From Jatrophihabitans endophyticus (lineage in GTDB: Bacteria; Actinomycetota; Actinomycetes; Mycobacteriales; Jatrophihabitantaceae): 64,000 bases of DNA. A model generated the notes under the pieces. That model saw only the letters and a program-made list of their open reading frames with translations, searched no databases and was not told the DNA's origin. The DNA is taken from the NCBI RefSeq assembly GCF_900129455.1, contig NZ_FQVU01000001.1, positions 744,001 through 808,000 on the forward strand. Direction: 5' to 3'. The translations under genes were made by a program, and so were the position numbers. Positions 49,182-57,321 of this stretch are shown here, piece by piece; within the stretch, counting starts at the first letter, position 1; the number at the start of each line of letters is the position of its first letter.

Positions 49182-50018
49182 ATGACCCGACTCGTGCCCG
49201 CTGCCGCCGTACCCGCCGCCGTGCTCGCGGCAGTCCTGGCCCTCGCCGGCTGCGGCACCACCGACGACGGCCACGGCAGCACCGACTCCACCGCCGCCGC
49301 GTCGCAGCCGGCCGCGCCGCGCTCCTCCGGCTCGCCGACCACCTCGCCGACCACCTCGCCGACCACCTCGTCCGGCGGCTCGTCGGGCAGCGGCTCGTCC
49401 GGCAACGGCACGAGCGCCCCGGGGACCGCGTCGCTGCGCACCGTGCTGCTGCGCGCGGGCGACCTGCCGTCGGGCTGGACGGCCGCCGCCCACGACACGT
49501 CCGACGACGGTTCCGACGACGACGACGGCTTCGGCGACCAGCTGGCGTCGTGCATCGGCGTGCCGAACCCACCGGCGTCCGACGACGCCGCGGAGGTCCA
49601 TTCACCGGACTTCAAGAGCGGTGACAACGAGATCGACTCCGCGGCCAAGCCGGCGCGCGACGTCGCCGAGCAAAAGCGCTTCAACCAGCGGGTGCTCGCC
49701 TCGTCCAAGACCGACGGCTGCTTCGAGCGCGCGTTGCGCAGCCGCATCGGCCAGAGCGCACCGGCCGGCGGCAAGGTCGGCCGGCTCGCGGTGCACGTGG
49801 GCGGCCGGGAGTCCGGCCAGCCGAGCACCGTCCAGATCAACCTGACGGCCCGGATCGAGCTGACCGCGCAGGGCCGCTCGGTGACCCTCTACCTCAAGAC
49901 CGTGGACATCCTCGGCGAGCGGGTCGAGGCGGAGCTCGACTTCCAGGCCGTCGGCACGGACATTCCGGCGCGTACCCAGCAGGCGGCCGTCGCCGCGGTC
50001 GCGAGCCGCGTCACCTGA
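49182..50018 (+). CDS. Predicted lipoprotein, unknown function
   Basis: A 278-residue protein. A lipoprotein signal peptide ends in LALAGC, so Cys is lipidated. A Ser/Thr/Pro-rich linker (residues 30-80) precedes a folded domain with LPSGWTAAAHDTSDD, LASCIGVPNPPASDDAAEV, FKSGDNEIDSAAKPARDVA, and a beta-strand end. The two cysteines (ASCIG and TDGCF) may pair. I do not recognise a family beyond general actinobacterial cell-envelope lipoproteins. The start is ATG at 49182; a GTG at 49176 with a very close ribosome binding site is an alternative. Confidence 0.8.
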   Translation: MTRLVPAAAVPAAVLAAVLALAGCGTTDDGHGSTDSTAAASQPAAPRSSGSPTTSPTTSPTTSSGGSSGSGSSGNGTSAPGTASLRTVLLRAGDLPSGWTAAAHDTSDDGSDDDDGFGDQLASCIGVPNPPASDDAAEVHSPDFKSGDNEIDSAAKPARDVAEQKRFNQRVLASSKTDGCFERALRSRIGQSAPAGGKVGRLAVHVGGRESGQPSTVQINLTARIELTAQGRSVTLYLKTVDILGERVEAELDFQAVGTDIPARTQQAAVAAVASRVT

Positions 50019-50042
50019 TCCACGCCGCGGCAGCGCGGGCCG

Positions 50043-50771
50043 TCAGTCGAGCCCCGTGCGGCCCGGCGTCCAGAACGGCTTCGTGCGGACGTTGCGGCGC
50101 GGCCACTGCCGCTCCTCCACGAGGTGACGGCGGACGAGCTGGATCGTGTGTGCCTCGCCGGCGAGATAGGCGATGCCGGGCTCGGGCGGCAGGTCGAGGG
50201 CGCGGACGGCGTCGACGAGCGGCTGCGCCGAGGCCGCGGAGCGCCCCCCGCGGTAGCTCCACTCCACGTCGTGGCGCGGAATCCCGTCCGCCCCGAGATC
50301 GAGACGCTCGTCGGGGCCGTCGACCTCGAGCCGGCCGAACACGACGGCGTCGGCGGGCAGCGCACGCAGCATGGGGCCGTAGGCGACCTGCGCCGTCTCC
50401 TCCCCCACGAAGAGGTGATGGGCGGCGGGCGCGGTGACGAAGCGGCCCTCGGGCCCGAGCAGTCGCAGCTCGTCCCCGGGTCGCGCCGTGCGGGCCCAGG
50501 CGGCGCCCGGGCCGTCCCCGTGGTCGAACACGAGCAGTTCCAGCGCGTCGTCGTGGTGGTCCCAGACGCTGTAGGTGCGCAGCGTCCCCACGAGCCAGTC
50601 GACGGCGCCGGGGGCGGCGGCCACCTGCAACCGGACGTGCTGGCCCGGCTGCCACGACAGCTCCGCGAGCTCCGGGCCGACGAGCGTGACGTGACGCCAT
50701 CGGGCGGCGCGTCGCTGCACGGAGTGCACGCGCGCCGAGTGCAGCAGACGATCGAGCAGACGGCGTTTCAC
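50043..50771 (-). CDS. Siderophore-interacting FAD-dependent ferric reductase (SIP-type)
   Basis: A 242-residue siderophore-interacting protein. The FAD-binding beta-barrel (RHVTLVGPELAELSWQPGQ, RTYSVWDHHDDALELLVFDHGDG) is followed by the NAD(P)H domain with LFVGEETAQVAYGPMLRAL and a C-terminal LAGEAHTIQLVRRHLVEERQWPRRNVRTKPFW, both characteristic of ViuB/SIP proteins. These reduce ferric siderophores to release iron in the cytosol. The ATG start at 50771 lies 18 bp after the permease stop, so it is probably the third gene of the iron-linked operon. Confidence 0.92.
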   Translation of the reverse strand: MKRRLLDRLLHSARVHSVQRRAARWRHVTLVGPELAELSWQPGQHVRLQVAAAPGAVDWLVGTLRTYSVWDHHDDALELLVFDHGDGPGAAWARTARPGDELRLLGPEGRFVTAPAAHHLFVGEETAQVAYGPMLRALPADAVVFGRLEVDGPDERLDLGADGIPRHDVEWSYRGGRSAASAQPLVDAVRALDLPPEPGIAYLAGEAHTIQLVRRHLVEERQWPRRNVRTKPFWTPGRTGLD

Positions 50772-50789
50772 GATCGGTCCCTCCCGGGT

Positions 50790-51653
50790 TCAGTCGGCGG
50801 CACGGCGGCGGTAGAGGACGGTGGCGAGCGGGTCGAACACGAGCAGCAGCCCGGCCGTCCAGAGCAGCGTCGTGAGCACCGGATGGTGCATCGGCCAGGC
50901 GTCGATCGCCGCGGCCGGATCGGGATTGCCGAGCAGTTCGCGCGCGGCGGCCGAGACGGCGCTGATGGGGTTCCACGTGGTCACGTCGCGCAGCCACGGC
51001 GTCATCCGTTGCGTGGGCACCAGCGCGTTCGACACGAACACGATCGGGAAGAGGACGAGCAGCCCCAGCGCCTGCGCGGTCTCGACACCCTTGCTGACCA
51101 GGCCGAGGCACGCGCACAGCCACGAGACGGCGTAGCCGAAGAGCAGGACGAGGGCGAACGCGGCGATCGCCCGGACGGCCCCGTCGTGCGGCGACCAGCC
51201 GATCGCGAACCCCGTCGCGGAGACGATCGCGGCACACACCACCGCGGTGAGCAGGTCGGTGACCGAACGCGCGACCAGGATCCCCGGCCGCCACATCGGC
51301 AGGGTCCGGAACCGGTCGATCACGCCGCTGTTGACGTCGGTGCTGAGTCCGACGCCGGTGCCGACGGTGATGGTCACGAGGTTGAAGACCAGCAGTCCCG
51401 GCACCGCGTAGTCCTTGTAGGCGGCGTTGCCGGGCAGCACGACGCCCGCGCCGAAGACGTACACGAACATCAACGTGAACAGCACCGGTTGGATGGTGAC
51501 GTCCGACAGCTGGAACGGCTCCCGCGAGATGTGCACCAGGTTGCGACCGGCGAGCACCAGCACGTCGGAGATCCGGCGGAGCGGGCCGTGGGTCAGCGGC
51601 GCGACGATCGGCGCCGGCGTCGGCGGGTGCACCGGAGTGGTCGCCGCGTTCAC
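50790..51653 (-). CDS. ABC-2 permease, DrrB-like
   Basis: A 287-residue membrane protein. Its amphipathic N-terminus VLVLAGRNLVHISREPFQLSDVTIQP precedes about six hydrophobic segments, and GVIDRFRTLPMWRPGILVARS is the motif of DrrB-type exporter permeases. The GTG at 51653 overlaps the ATPase stop (GTGA). With the upstream ATPase it forms a daunorubicin-resistance-type exporter; here the setting suggests siderophore or metabolite export. Confidence 0.9.
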   Translation of the reverse strand: MNAATTPVHPPTPAPIVAPLTHGPLRRISDVLVLAGRNLVHISREPFQLSDVTIQPVLFTLMFVYVFGAGVVLPGNAAYKDYAVPGLLVFNLVTITVGTGVGLSTDVNSGVIDRFRTLPMWRPGILVARSVTDLLTAVVCAAIVSATGFAIGWSPHDGAVRAIAAFALVLLFGYAVSWLCACLGLVSKGVETAQALGLLVLFPIVFVSNALVPTQRMTPWLRDVTTWNPISAVSAAARELLGNPDPAAAIDAWPMHHPVLTTLLWTAGLLLVFDPLATVLYRRRAAD

Positions 51654-52624
51654 ACCGACACCTGCTCGCGGACGGCGGTGGCCGGCACGTCGGCGGGATG
51701 CCCGGTCAGGGCGAAGAAGACGTCGTCCAGGGACGGCGGCCGCACCTCCACGTCGTCCACGCCGATCCCCGCCTCGTCGAGGGTGCGCACGACCGCGCCG
51801 GCCAGCCCCGGCCCGCTGCTCACCGGCGCCCGCAGGTGCCGGCCGTCCTGGCTGACCGCGACGTCGCCGGCCGCGAACCGGCGCAGCGCGCCCGCGGCCG
51901 CGGCGTGGGCGGTCGTGAGCGTGACCTGCAGCCGGGCGCCACCCGTCCGGGCCTTGAGCTCCGCCGCCGTCCCGGCGGCGATCACCCGCCCCTGGTCCAC
52001 CACGACGATGCGGTCGGCCAGCTCGTCGGCCTCCTCGAGGTACTGCGTGGTCAGCAGCAGCGTGGCGCCGTCGGCGACCAGCTCCCGGATCACGCCCCAC
52101 ATCCGCACCCGGCTGGCCGGGTCGAGACCGGTGGTCGGCTCGTCCAGGAACAGCACGGGCGGGCGGGTCACCAGCCCCGCGGCGAGATCCAGCCGTCGGC
52201 GCATCCCGCCCGAGTAGCCCTTCACGACCCGGCCGGCGGCGCCGGCCAGCTCGAAGCGTTCCAGCAGGGCGTCGGCGAGCCGGCGCGCGTCGGCCCGCCG
52301 CAGGCCGCTCAACCGGCCGATCATGACCAGGTTCTGCCGGCCGGTCAGCATCTCGTCGACGGTGGCGTCCTGGGCGGTGACCCCGATCGCGGCCTGCACG
52401 GCCCGCGGGTCGCGCACGACGTCGTGGCCGGCCACGCGCGCGGTCCCCGCGTCCGGCCTCGTCAGCGTGGTCAGCATCCGCACCGTGGTCGTCTTGCCGG
52501 CGCCGTTGGGCCCCAGCACGCCCAGCACCGATCCGGTCGGCACCGACAGGCTCACCCCGGCCACGGCCACGGTCTCGCCGTAGCGTTTCGCGAGGCCGTC
52601 GGCCTCGATCATCACGTCGCTCAC
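51650..52624 (-). CDS. ABC transporter ATPase, DrrA (daunorubicin resistance) family
   Basis: A 324-residue ATPase with Walker A GPNGAGKTT, the DrrA-type segment VTAQDATVDEMLTGRQNL, signature YSGGMRRRLDL, Walker B LFLDEPTTGLDP and a DrrA C-terminal domain ending in PPSLDDVFFALTG. The start is GTG at 52624, six bases after AGGAG; an ATG at 52630 touches that site. The gene lies in the same operon as its permease and the SIP-type reductase, and opposite an AraC-type regulator. Confidence 0.93.
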   Translation of the reverse strand: MSDVMIEADGLAKRYGETVAVAGVSLSVPTGSVLGVLGPNGAGKTTTVRMLTTLTRPDAGTARVAGHDVVRDPRAVQAAIGVTAQDATVDEMLTGRQNLVMIGRLSGLRRADARRLADALLERFELAGAAGRVVKGYSGGMRRRLDLAAGLVTRPPVLFLDEPTTGLDPASRVRMWGVIRELVADGATLLLTTQYLEEADELADRIVVVDQGRVIAAGTAAELKARTGGARLQVTLTTAHAAAAGALRRFAAGDVAVSQDGRHLRAPVSSGPGLAGAVVRTLDEAGIGVDDVEVRPPSLDDVFFALTGHPADVPATAVREQVSV

Positions 52625-52638
52625 GCGCATCTCCTGTT

Positions 52639-52654
52639 CTTAGGCATGCCTAAG
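52639..52654. promoter_or_regulatory. Iron-box-like palindrome between ABC exporter and AraC gene
   Basis: CTTAGGCATGCCTAAG is a perfect 16-bp palindrome, and TTAGGC follows at 52655-52660, giving three TTAGG half-sites in 22 bp. TTAGG/CCTAA half-sites are typical of DtxR/IdeR/DmdR iron boxes, though the spacing here is shorter than the 19-bp consensus. It lies 15 bp before each divergent start, overlapping the likely promoters. Confidence 0.6.
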
Positions 52655-52668
52655 TTAGGCTGGCTGTC

Positions 52669-53544
52669 ATGCGCATGGAGGCCAACCGATACCGCGCAAC
52701 GGCCAACCCGGAGTCGACGCATCGCTCGCCGATCCTGCGCATCGACAGCGGGACCGCCGACGGGCACCAACGGCTGCCGACCCACTCCCACCCCGAGCCG
52801 ATGCTGATGTGGACCGCGACGGCGACGGTGATGGGCATCGCCGGTTCCCGCGAGTGGCTGATCCCGCCCGGCTACGGCCTGTGGATCCCGGGCGGGGTCG
52901 AGCACACCGGCACCGTGCTGCACGCGGGCGAGATGTCGATCGTCACCTTCGCCGCCGAGGGCTGCCCCATCACCTGGAGCGAACCGACCGGCATCGAGGT
53001 CGGGACGCTGCTGCGCGAGCTGGTCGCCCACCTGGACGTGGTCGGGCCGGCGCACCCCACCCGCCCGCACGCCGAGGCGCTCATGTTCGCGCTGCTCACC
53101 CCGCTGGCGACCCAGGACGTGCACGCCGCCGTCCCCACCGATCCCCGCGCCCGGGCCGTCGCCGAACGACTGCTCGCCGATCCCGCCGACCAGCGCGAGC
53201 TCGCGGCCTGGGCCGACGAGGTGCACGCGTCGGTCCGCACGCTGTCACGCCTGTTCCGCGCCGAGACCGGGCTGAGCTTCGCGAGCTGGCGCACCCAGGT
53301 CCGCATGCGGGCGGCCGCCCGCCTGCTCGCCGGCGGCGCGAGCGTGAGCAGCACCGCCCGGGCGGTCGGGTACCGCCGGCCCAGCGCGTTCGTCGACGCC
53401 TTCCGCCGGAGCACCGGCCAGACCCCGGGCACGTACCTGCCCCGGTCGGCCGGGCGCGGTCGGCTGTCGACGCCACCGGACCTGCGCTCGGTGCGTCAAC
53501 CGTCGCCGTCCGACGACGCGTCGAGCCGCCTGCGCTCGACCTGA
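52669..53544 (+). CDS. AraC-family regulator with cupin sensor
   Basis: A 291-residue regulator. An N-terminal cupin with HSHPEPMLMW and WIPGGVEHTG binds a ligand or metal. The C-terminal double helix-turn-helix has EVHASVRTLSRLFRAETGLSF and SVSSTARAVGYRRPSAFVDAFRRSTGQTP. A Ser/Pro/Arg-rich tail follows. The ATG at 52669 is 15 bp after the palindrome, which suggests very short leader RNA. Its divergent neighbour is the siderophore-related exporter operon, so it probably controls it in response to iron or siderophore. The 3' end overlaps the convergent acetyltransferase by 49 bp. Confidence 0.9.
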   Translation: MRMEANRYRATANPESTHRSPILRIDSGTADGHQRLPTHSHPEPMLMWTATATVMGIAGSREWLIPPGYGLWIPGGVEHTGTVLHAGEMSIVTFAAEGCPITWSEPTGIEVGTLLRELVAHLDVVGPAHPTRPHAEALMFALLTPLATQDVHAAVPTDPRARAVAERLLADPADQRELAAWADEVHASVRTLSRLFRAETGLSFASWRTQVRMRAAARLLAGGASVSSTARAVGYRRPSAFVDAFRRSTGQTPGTYLPRSAGRGRLSTPPDLRSVRQPSPSDDASSRLRST

Positions 53545-54062
53545 CCGGCGCCCGTCACGACGGTCAGGGCGGGCACGTCCCTCGCCACCACGGTGCCGGC
53601 GCCGATGACCGCGCCGTGCCCGATCGTCACGCCGGGCAGGACGGTGGCGGCGGCACCGATCCACACGTCGGCCTCGATGACGATCGGCGCGACGGTGACG
53701 AAGTCGTATCGCTCGGCCGGCCCGACCGGGTGCCCCTCGGTGACGAGGGTGACCTTGGGCGCGATCATCGCGCGGTCGCCCACGGTGATGCCGCCGATGT
53801 CGAGGAAGGAACACGCCTGCCCGACGAACGCCCGGTCGCCGAGGGAGATGCCGAGGCCGTGGGTGCAGTAGAACGGCGGGTGGACGACGGCGGTCCCGGG
53901 TGGCGGGGCGCCGAACAGCTCGGCCAGCAACGCGGCGCGGGCGTCGACGTCGCCGAACGGCAGCGCGTTCAGCCGGGACGTGAGCTCCATGGCGACGGGG
54001 ATGCGCTCGGCGACGGCGCGCCACTGCGGCGTACGGGTGCGGATGCGTCTCTCGGCCAGCAT
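53496..54062 (-). CDS. Sugar O-acetyltransferase (LbH/maltose acetyltransferase-like)
   Basis: A 188-residue left-handed beta-helix acetyltransferase. The N-terminal helical part (MELTSRLNALPFGD) is followed by hexapeptide repeats (ISLGDRAFVGQACSFLDIGG, ITVGDRAMIAPKVTLVTEGH) and VWIGAAATVLPGVTIGHGAVIGAGTVV. It belongs to the maltose/galactoside/NodL type, which transfers acetyl from acetyl-CoA to a sugar. The ATG at 54062 is the sensible start. It overlaps the 3' end of the AraC gene. Confidence 0.9.
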   Translation of the reverse strand: MLAERRIRTRTPQWRAVAERIPVAMELTSRLNALPFGDVDARAALLAELFGAPPPGTAVVHPPFYCTHGLGISLGDRAFVGQACSFLDIGGITVGDRAMIAPKVTLVTEGHPVGPAERYDFVTVAPIVIEADVWIGAAATVLPGVTIGHGAVIGAGTVVARDVPALTVVTGAGQVERRRLDASSDGDG

Positions 54063-54117
54063 GGTCGGGATGCTCGCACGTGCCGGCGACCACCGATGAG
54101 TTCCGGCCGCGCGTCCC

Positions 54118-54354
54118 GCGCTGGTCTGCTACTGCTGGGACGACCCAGCCGGCGCCTATCTGCCGTTCGCCCTGAACGTGCCGTGCTGACCTTCGACGCC
54201 GACGGCCTCGTCCGCGAGGTCACGGCGGTCATCGTGCGCGCCCCGCGTCCCGAGGCGGGCTCGGAGCACACCCGCTTGCCCGACCGGCCGGTCGGGCAAG
54301 CGGTTCATCGGCACGTACGCCCGGTTCGGACTGCCCGACCGGCTCGTCGAGTGA
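54118..54354 (+). pseudogene. Relic of an ECF-type sigma factor with SnoaL-like C-terminus
   Basis: Three frames read in succession give CYCWDDPAGAYLPFALNV, then VLTFDADGLVREVTAVIV, then KRFIGTYARFGLPDRLVE and a stop. These are the ordered end pieces of the SnoaL-like domain of large ECF sigma factors (family pattern: FACY...AL.VLT..DG.I.EIT.FI...LFARFGLPD.L). A GTGCC duplication shifts the frame after ALNV, and a second shift comes near a long palindrome. The sigma domains are gone. Confidence 0.6.
54272..54303. repeat. 32-bp perfect palindrome inside the sigma factor relic
   Basis: The 32 bp from 54272 to 54303 read identically on both strands. The centre is CCGGCCGG, and the arms begin CCGCTTGCCCGA. 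It lies between the second and third readable segments of the decayed sigma factor gene, so its insertion or expansion may have produced the second frameshift. Confidence 0.85.
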
Positions 54355-54372
54355 GCCGCCGACCCACGTCCG

Positions 54373-55113
54373 TCACCGGCCGGGGAGCATCGCCAGCGCC
54401 CGCGACCGCTGTCGCACGAGGTCGGCGTAGGTGCCGTCACGCTCGGCCCAGCGGTGTCCGAGAACGCCGTCGACGAGGAGCTCGTGCGGCGTCGGCTCGG
54501 TCGCGAGCAGTGCGACGACCTCGTCGAGGTACGCGGTCAACGGCAGCGCCGCAGGGTTGACCTGCTCCTGACCCGCGGTGGCGACCGCGGGCGGGACGAG
54601 CTCGGTCACGTCGACCCCCGTTCCCGCGAGCTGCGCCCGCAACGCCTCGGTGTAGGCGTGCACGCCGGCCTTCGCGGCGCCGTAGCTCGGCATCGGCGGG
54701 AACGGGAGAAAGGCTATTCCCGAGCTCACCGTCACGACGGTTCCCGCGCCACGCGCGACGAGGTGCGGGGTGAACGCGTCGACGACCCGGATGGTGCCGA
54801 GCAGGTTCGTGGCGATCGTCGTCTCCGCCGCGGCGATGTGCGCCGGGTCGCGCAGGTCCTCGACCAGCATCACGCCCGACATCGTCACGACGACGTCGAG
54901 GTCGGGATGCGCGTGCAGCACCTCGTCACGGGCACGGCGCACCGAGTCGGGGTCGGTGACGTCGACGCGGACGGCGTCGAGATCGTTTCCCGGCTGTGCG
55001 TTCCGGCCACCGACGACGACGGTGCTGCCGGCATCGCGGAACCGGTGGGCGAGCCCCTGCCCGATGCCGGAGGTACCACCGACGACGAGAACGGTGTGGT
55101 CGGCGAGTCTCAT
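54373..55113 (-). CDS. SDR-family oxidoreductase (DltE-like)
   Basis: A 246-residue SDR. It has VVGGTSGIGQGLA with the glycine motif near residue 10, catalytic Ser in VVTVSSGIAFLP, YGAAKAG with Tyr-Lys, and LVPPAVATAG. Its length and the AGVHAYTEALRAQLAGTGV stretch resemble DltE-like and other uncharacterised SDRs. The ATG at 55113 was chosen because the cofactor motif begins there; the long frame continuing to 55737 covers unrelated DNA. The reaction is unknown. Confidence 0.9.
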   Translation of the reverse strand: MRLADHTVLVVGGTSGIGQGLAHRFRDAGSTVVVGGRNAQPGNDLDAVRVDVTDPDSVRRARDEVLHAHPDLDVVVTMSGVMLVEDLRDPAHIAAAETTIATNLLGTIRVVDAFTPHLVARGAGTVVTVSSGIAFLPFPPMPSYGAAKAGVHAYTEALRAQLAGTGVDVTELVPPAVATAGQEQVNPAALPLTAYLDEVVALLATEPTPHELLVDGVLGHRWAERDGTYADLVRQRSRALAMLPGR

Positions 55114-55227
55114 CGGGCCTCCTTCGCGACGATCGGCACGTCCGGTCGTCGGTCCGAGCCTCTCCCGGCCGGGCGGACCCGGCCAGGGTCCCGTCGATCC
55201 GGGGAGTGACAGGACCCGGATGCACGA

Positions 55228-55257
55228 AGGCCCGCCCCGCGGCGGCGGGACGGGCCT
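55228..55257 (-). terminator. Stem-loop downstream of the HU gene
   Basis: AGGCCCGCCCCGC (55228-55240) pairs with GCGGGACGGGCCT (55245-55257) with one mismatch and a 4-base loop. It lies 25 bp after the HU stop in the direction of transcription and is a likely terminator. Confidence 0.6.
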
Positions 55258-55282
55258 GCGACGTGCGACGTGCGTCGTGCGA

Positions 55283-55858
55283 CTAGCGCGTGGACTTGCG
55301 GGCGGTCGCCTTCTTGGCGGGAGCCTTGCGGGCGGTCGCCTTCGTGGCCGGCGTCTTGCGCGCCGTCGTCTTGGTGGCCGGTGCCTTCTTCGCGGCGACC
55401 TTCTTCGCGGCGACCTTCTTCGTCGCCGCCTTCTTGGCCGGCGCGGTCGTGCGTGCCGTCGTCGTGCCCGCGCGCTTGACGGCGGCCTTCTTGGCCGGCG
55501 CCTTCTTGGCGGGGCCGGTGGCCTTGGCCGCCGCGGCGGACTTGGCCGTCTTCTTCGCCGGGGTGGCCTTGGCCAGCTTGGTGGCGCCGGACACGAACGA
55601 CTTGAGCGTCGTCCCCGCCTTGAACGCGGGCACCGACGTCTTCTTGAGCTTGATGCTCTCACCGGTCGCGGGGTTGCGCGCGGTGCGCGCGTTACGCACC
55701 CGCTTCTCGAACGTGCCGAACCCCGTGAGCGCGACACGCTCGCCGCGAACCACGGCGCGGGTGATCTCGTCGAGCACGCCGTCGACCGCGGCCGCCGCCG
55801 ACTTGCGGTCGCCGTCCAGACGCGCCGCGATGGCCTCGATCAGTTCCTTCTTGTTCAT
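55283..55858 (-). CDS. hup: HU-family histone-like protein with long basic tail
   Basis: A 191-residue protein. Residues 1-90 are an HU fold (MNKKELIEAIAARLDGDRKS, GFGTFEKRVRNARTARNPAT, VPAFKAGTTLK). Residues 95-191 are a Lys/Ala/Pro/Thr tail of repeated AKKA/PAKK/TARK units, as in mycobacterial HupB. This actinobacterial form condenses DNA, and its tail can be acetylated or methylated. ATG at 55858 opens MNKKE; the extra 15 residues to 55903 lack family similarity. It is transcribed leftward with its own terminator. Confidence 0.96.
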   Translation of the reverse strand: MNKKELIEAIAARLDGDRKSAAAAVDGVLDEITRAVVRGERVALTGFGTFEKRVRNARTARNPATGESIKLKKTSVPAFKAGTTLKSFVSGATKLAKATPAKKTAKSAAAAKATGPAKKAPAKKAAVKRAGTTTARTTAPAKKAATKKVAAKKVAAKKAPATKTTARKTPATKATARKAPAKKATARKSTR

Positions 55859-56069
55859 GCCGGACTGCGCCTTCCTGGAAGGGTGATGCGGGAGAGCCCG
55901 CAACGATCATGGTCGTGATTCTCGTCCCGGCCGGGGAACACACCGTGCGTTTCGCGACCGCGACACGAGAAATGTATAGCGCACGATCACGCTAAACGAG
56001 GGACGAGGACGGGCGCGCCCCGAGCATTCGTCGCCTTTGCCCACCCGCACGCCGGTCCCGGACGGCACG

Positions 56070-56549
56070 TCAGCGGCGCCGGGTCTCGAGATGTCGTGAC
56101 CACGCACGCTCCATCTCGCGTTGCGCATCGCGCTCGGCGAGGTCGCGGCGCCGGTCCCACGCCTTCCTCCCGCGGACGAGGGCAAGCTCGACCTTCACCC
56201 GGCCGTCGTGGAAGTAGAGCGACAGCGGCACCATCGACAGGCCGCTCTCGTGCACGCGGACCTCCCACTTCGTGATCTGCGTGCGGTGCAGCAACAGCTT
56301 GCGCTTGCGACGCACTGCGTGGTTGGTCCAGCTGCCCATCGCGTACTCGGCGACGTAGAGGTGGTGCAGCCATGCCTCGTGGTCGTCGAACGTCGCGAAG
56401 GCGTCGACGAGCGAGGCCCGACCCGCGCGCAGGCTCTTGACCTCGTTGCCGACGAGCACGATGCCGGCCTCGACGGTGTCCAGCACAACGTAGAGGTGGC
56501 GCGCCCTCCGGTTCGTGGCGATCGCCTTGCGGCCGCGCTCCTTGCTCAC
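56070..56549 (-). CDS. smpB: SsrA-binding protein SmpB
   Basis: A 159-residue SmpB, the protein that binds tmRNA and brings it to stalled ribosomes. The OB fold shows [57 protein letters not shown] and [21 protein letters not shown]. The basic C-terminal tail ([21 protein letters not shown]) is present. The start is GTG at 56549. The usual actinobacterial context (prfB/ftsE/ftsX) is absent, and no ssrA gene is visible nearby, so it may be a second or relocated copy. Some positions ([11 protein letters not shown] in place of GFA.I.DGE) are divergent. Confidence 0.92.
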   Translation of the reverse strand: MSKERGRKAIATNRRARHLYVVLDTVEAGIVLVGNEVKSLRAGRASLVDAFATFDDHEAWLHHLYVAEYAMGSWTNHAVRRKRKLLLHRTQITKWEVRVHESGLSMVPLSLYFHDGRVKVELALVRGRKAWDRRRDLAERDAQREMERAWSRHLETRRR

Positions 56550-56609
56550 CGGCCCGACGGTAGCGGGACGCCCACGCCCGGCCGAACCCCTCACGACATG
56601 ATGGGCGGC

Positions 56610-57314
56610 ATGACCTCCCAGGACTCCCACGACTTCCAGGTCGAGATCGATCCGACGACGCCGGTCACGCAGGGCGGCGAGACCTTCGTGCTGCACCGTG
56701 ACGGCACCCGGCGCACGCTGCGCATCCACGACTACGACGAGGTCTACGCGGTCCCCGGGTTGTACGAGCACGTCGTGCAGGAGCGGTTGGGGTGCACGTC
56801 GCCACGCACGCTCGCGTCGTCGCTCGCGGGGCGGGTCGCCGCGGCCGGCGGTGCGGTCGGTGACGTCCGCTGTCTCGACGTCGGCGCCGGGAACGGGGTC
56901 TCCGGCGAGTCCCTGCGTGACGCCGGGCTGCGTCCCGTCGTCGGTCTGGACATCAGCCCGGTCGCCGCCGAGGCCGTCGCGCGTGACCGGCCCGGCCTCT
57001 ACGCCGAGTTCGTCACCGCCGCACTGGGGGACGTCGCGACACCGGAGCTCGTGGCCCGACACCGGCTCGACGCGCTGGTCAGCGCGGGCGCCCTCACCGG
57101 GGGTCACATCGAACCGGACGTGCTCGTACGGACGTGGGGCGCGTTCGCACCCGGTGACTGGCTGGCCTTCACCTGTCCCGAGCAGCACGCCGACGGCGCC
57201 CGCGCCCTCTTCGACGAGCACACCGACTTCGAGCTCGACGACCGCTTCGAGCACCGGCGACTGACCGACGGCACCGCCGTCTGGTACCGCGTACTGGTTG
57301 GCCGACGGCGCTGA
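56610..57314 (+). CDS. Class I SAM-dependent methyltransferase
   Basis: A 234-residue methyltransferase. SAM-binding motif I is [17 protein letters not shown]; motif II-like [18 protein letters not shown] follows, and [13 protein letters not shown] gives motif III character. An N-terminal extension of about 75 residues contains [18 protein letters not shown], which I recall from actinobacterial methyltransferases without known substrate. The start is uncertain among ATGs at 56598, 56601 and 56610. The gene is convergent with the DUF4232 lipoprotein gene. Confidence 0.87.
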   Translation: MTSQDSHDFQVEIDPTTPVTQGGETFVLHRDGTRRTLRIHDYDEVYAVPGLYEHVVQERLGCTSPRTLASSLAGRVAAAGGAVGDVRCLDVGAGNGVSGESLRDAGLRPVVGLDISPVAAEAVARDRPGLYAEFVTAALGDVATPELVARHRLDALVSAGALTGGHIEPDVLVRTWGAFAPGDWLAFTCPEQHADGARALFDEHTDFELDDRFEHRRLTDGTAVWYRVLVGRRR

Positions 57315-57321
57315 CCGCGCG

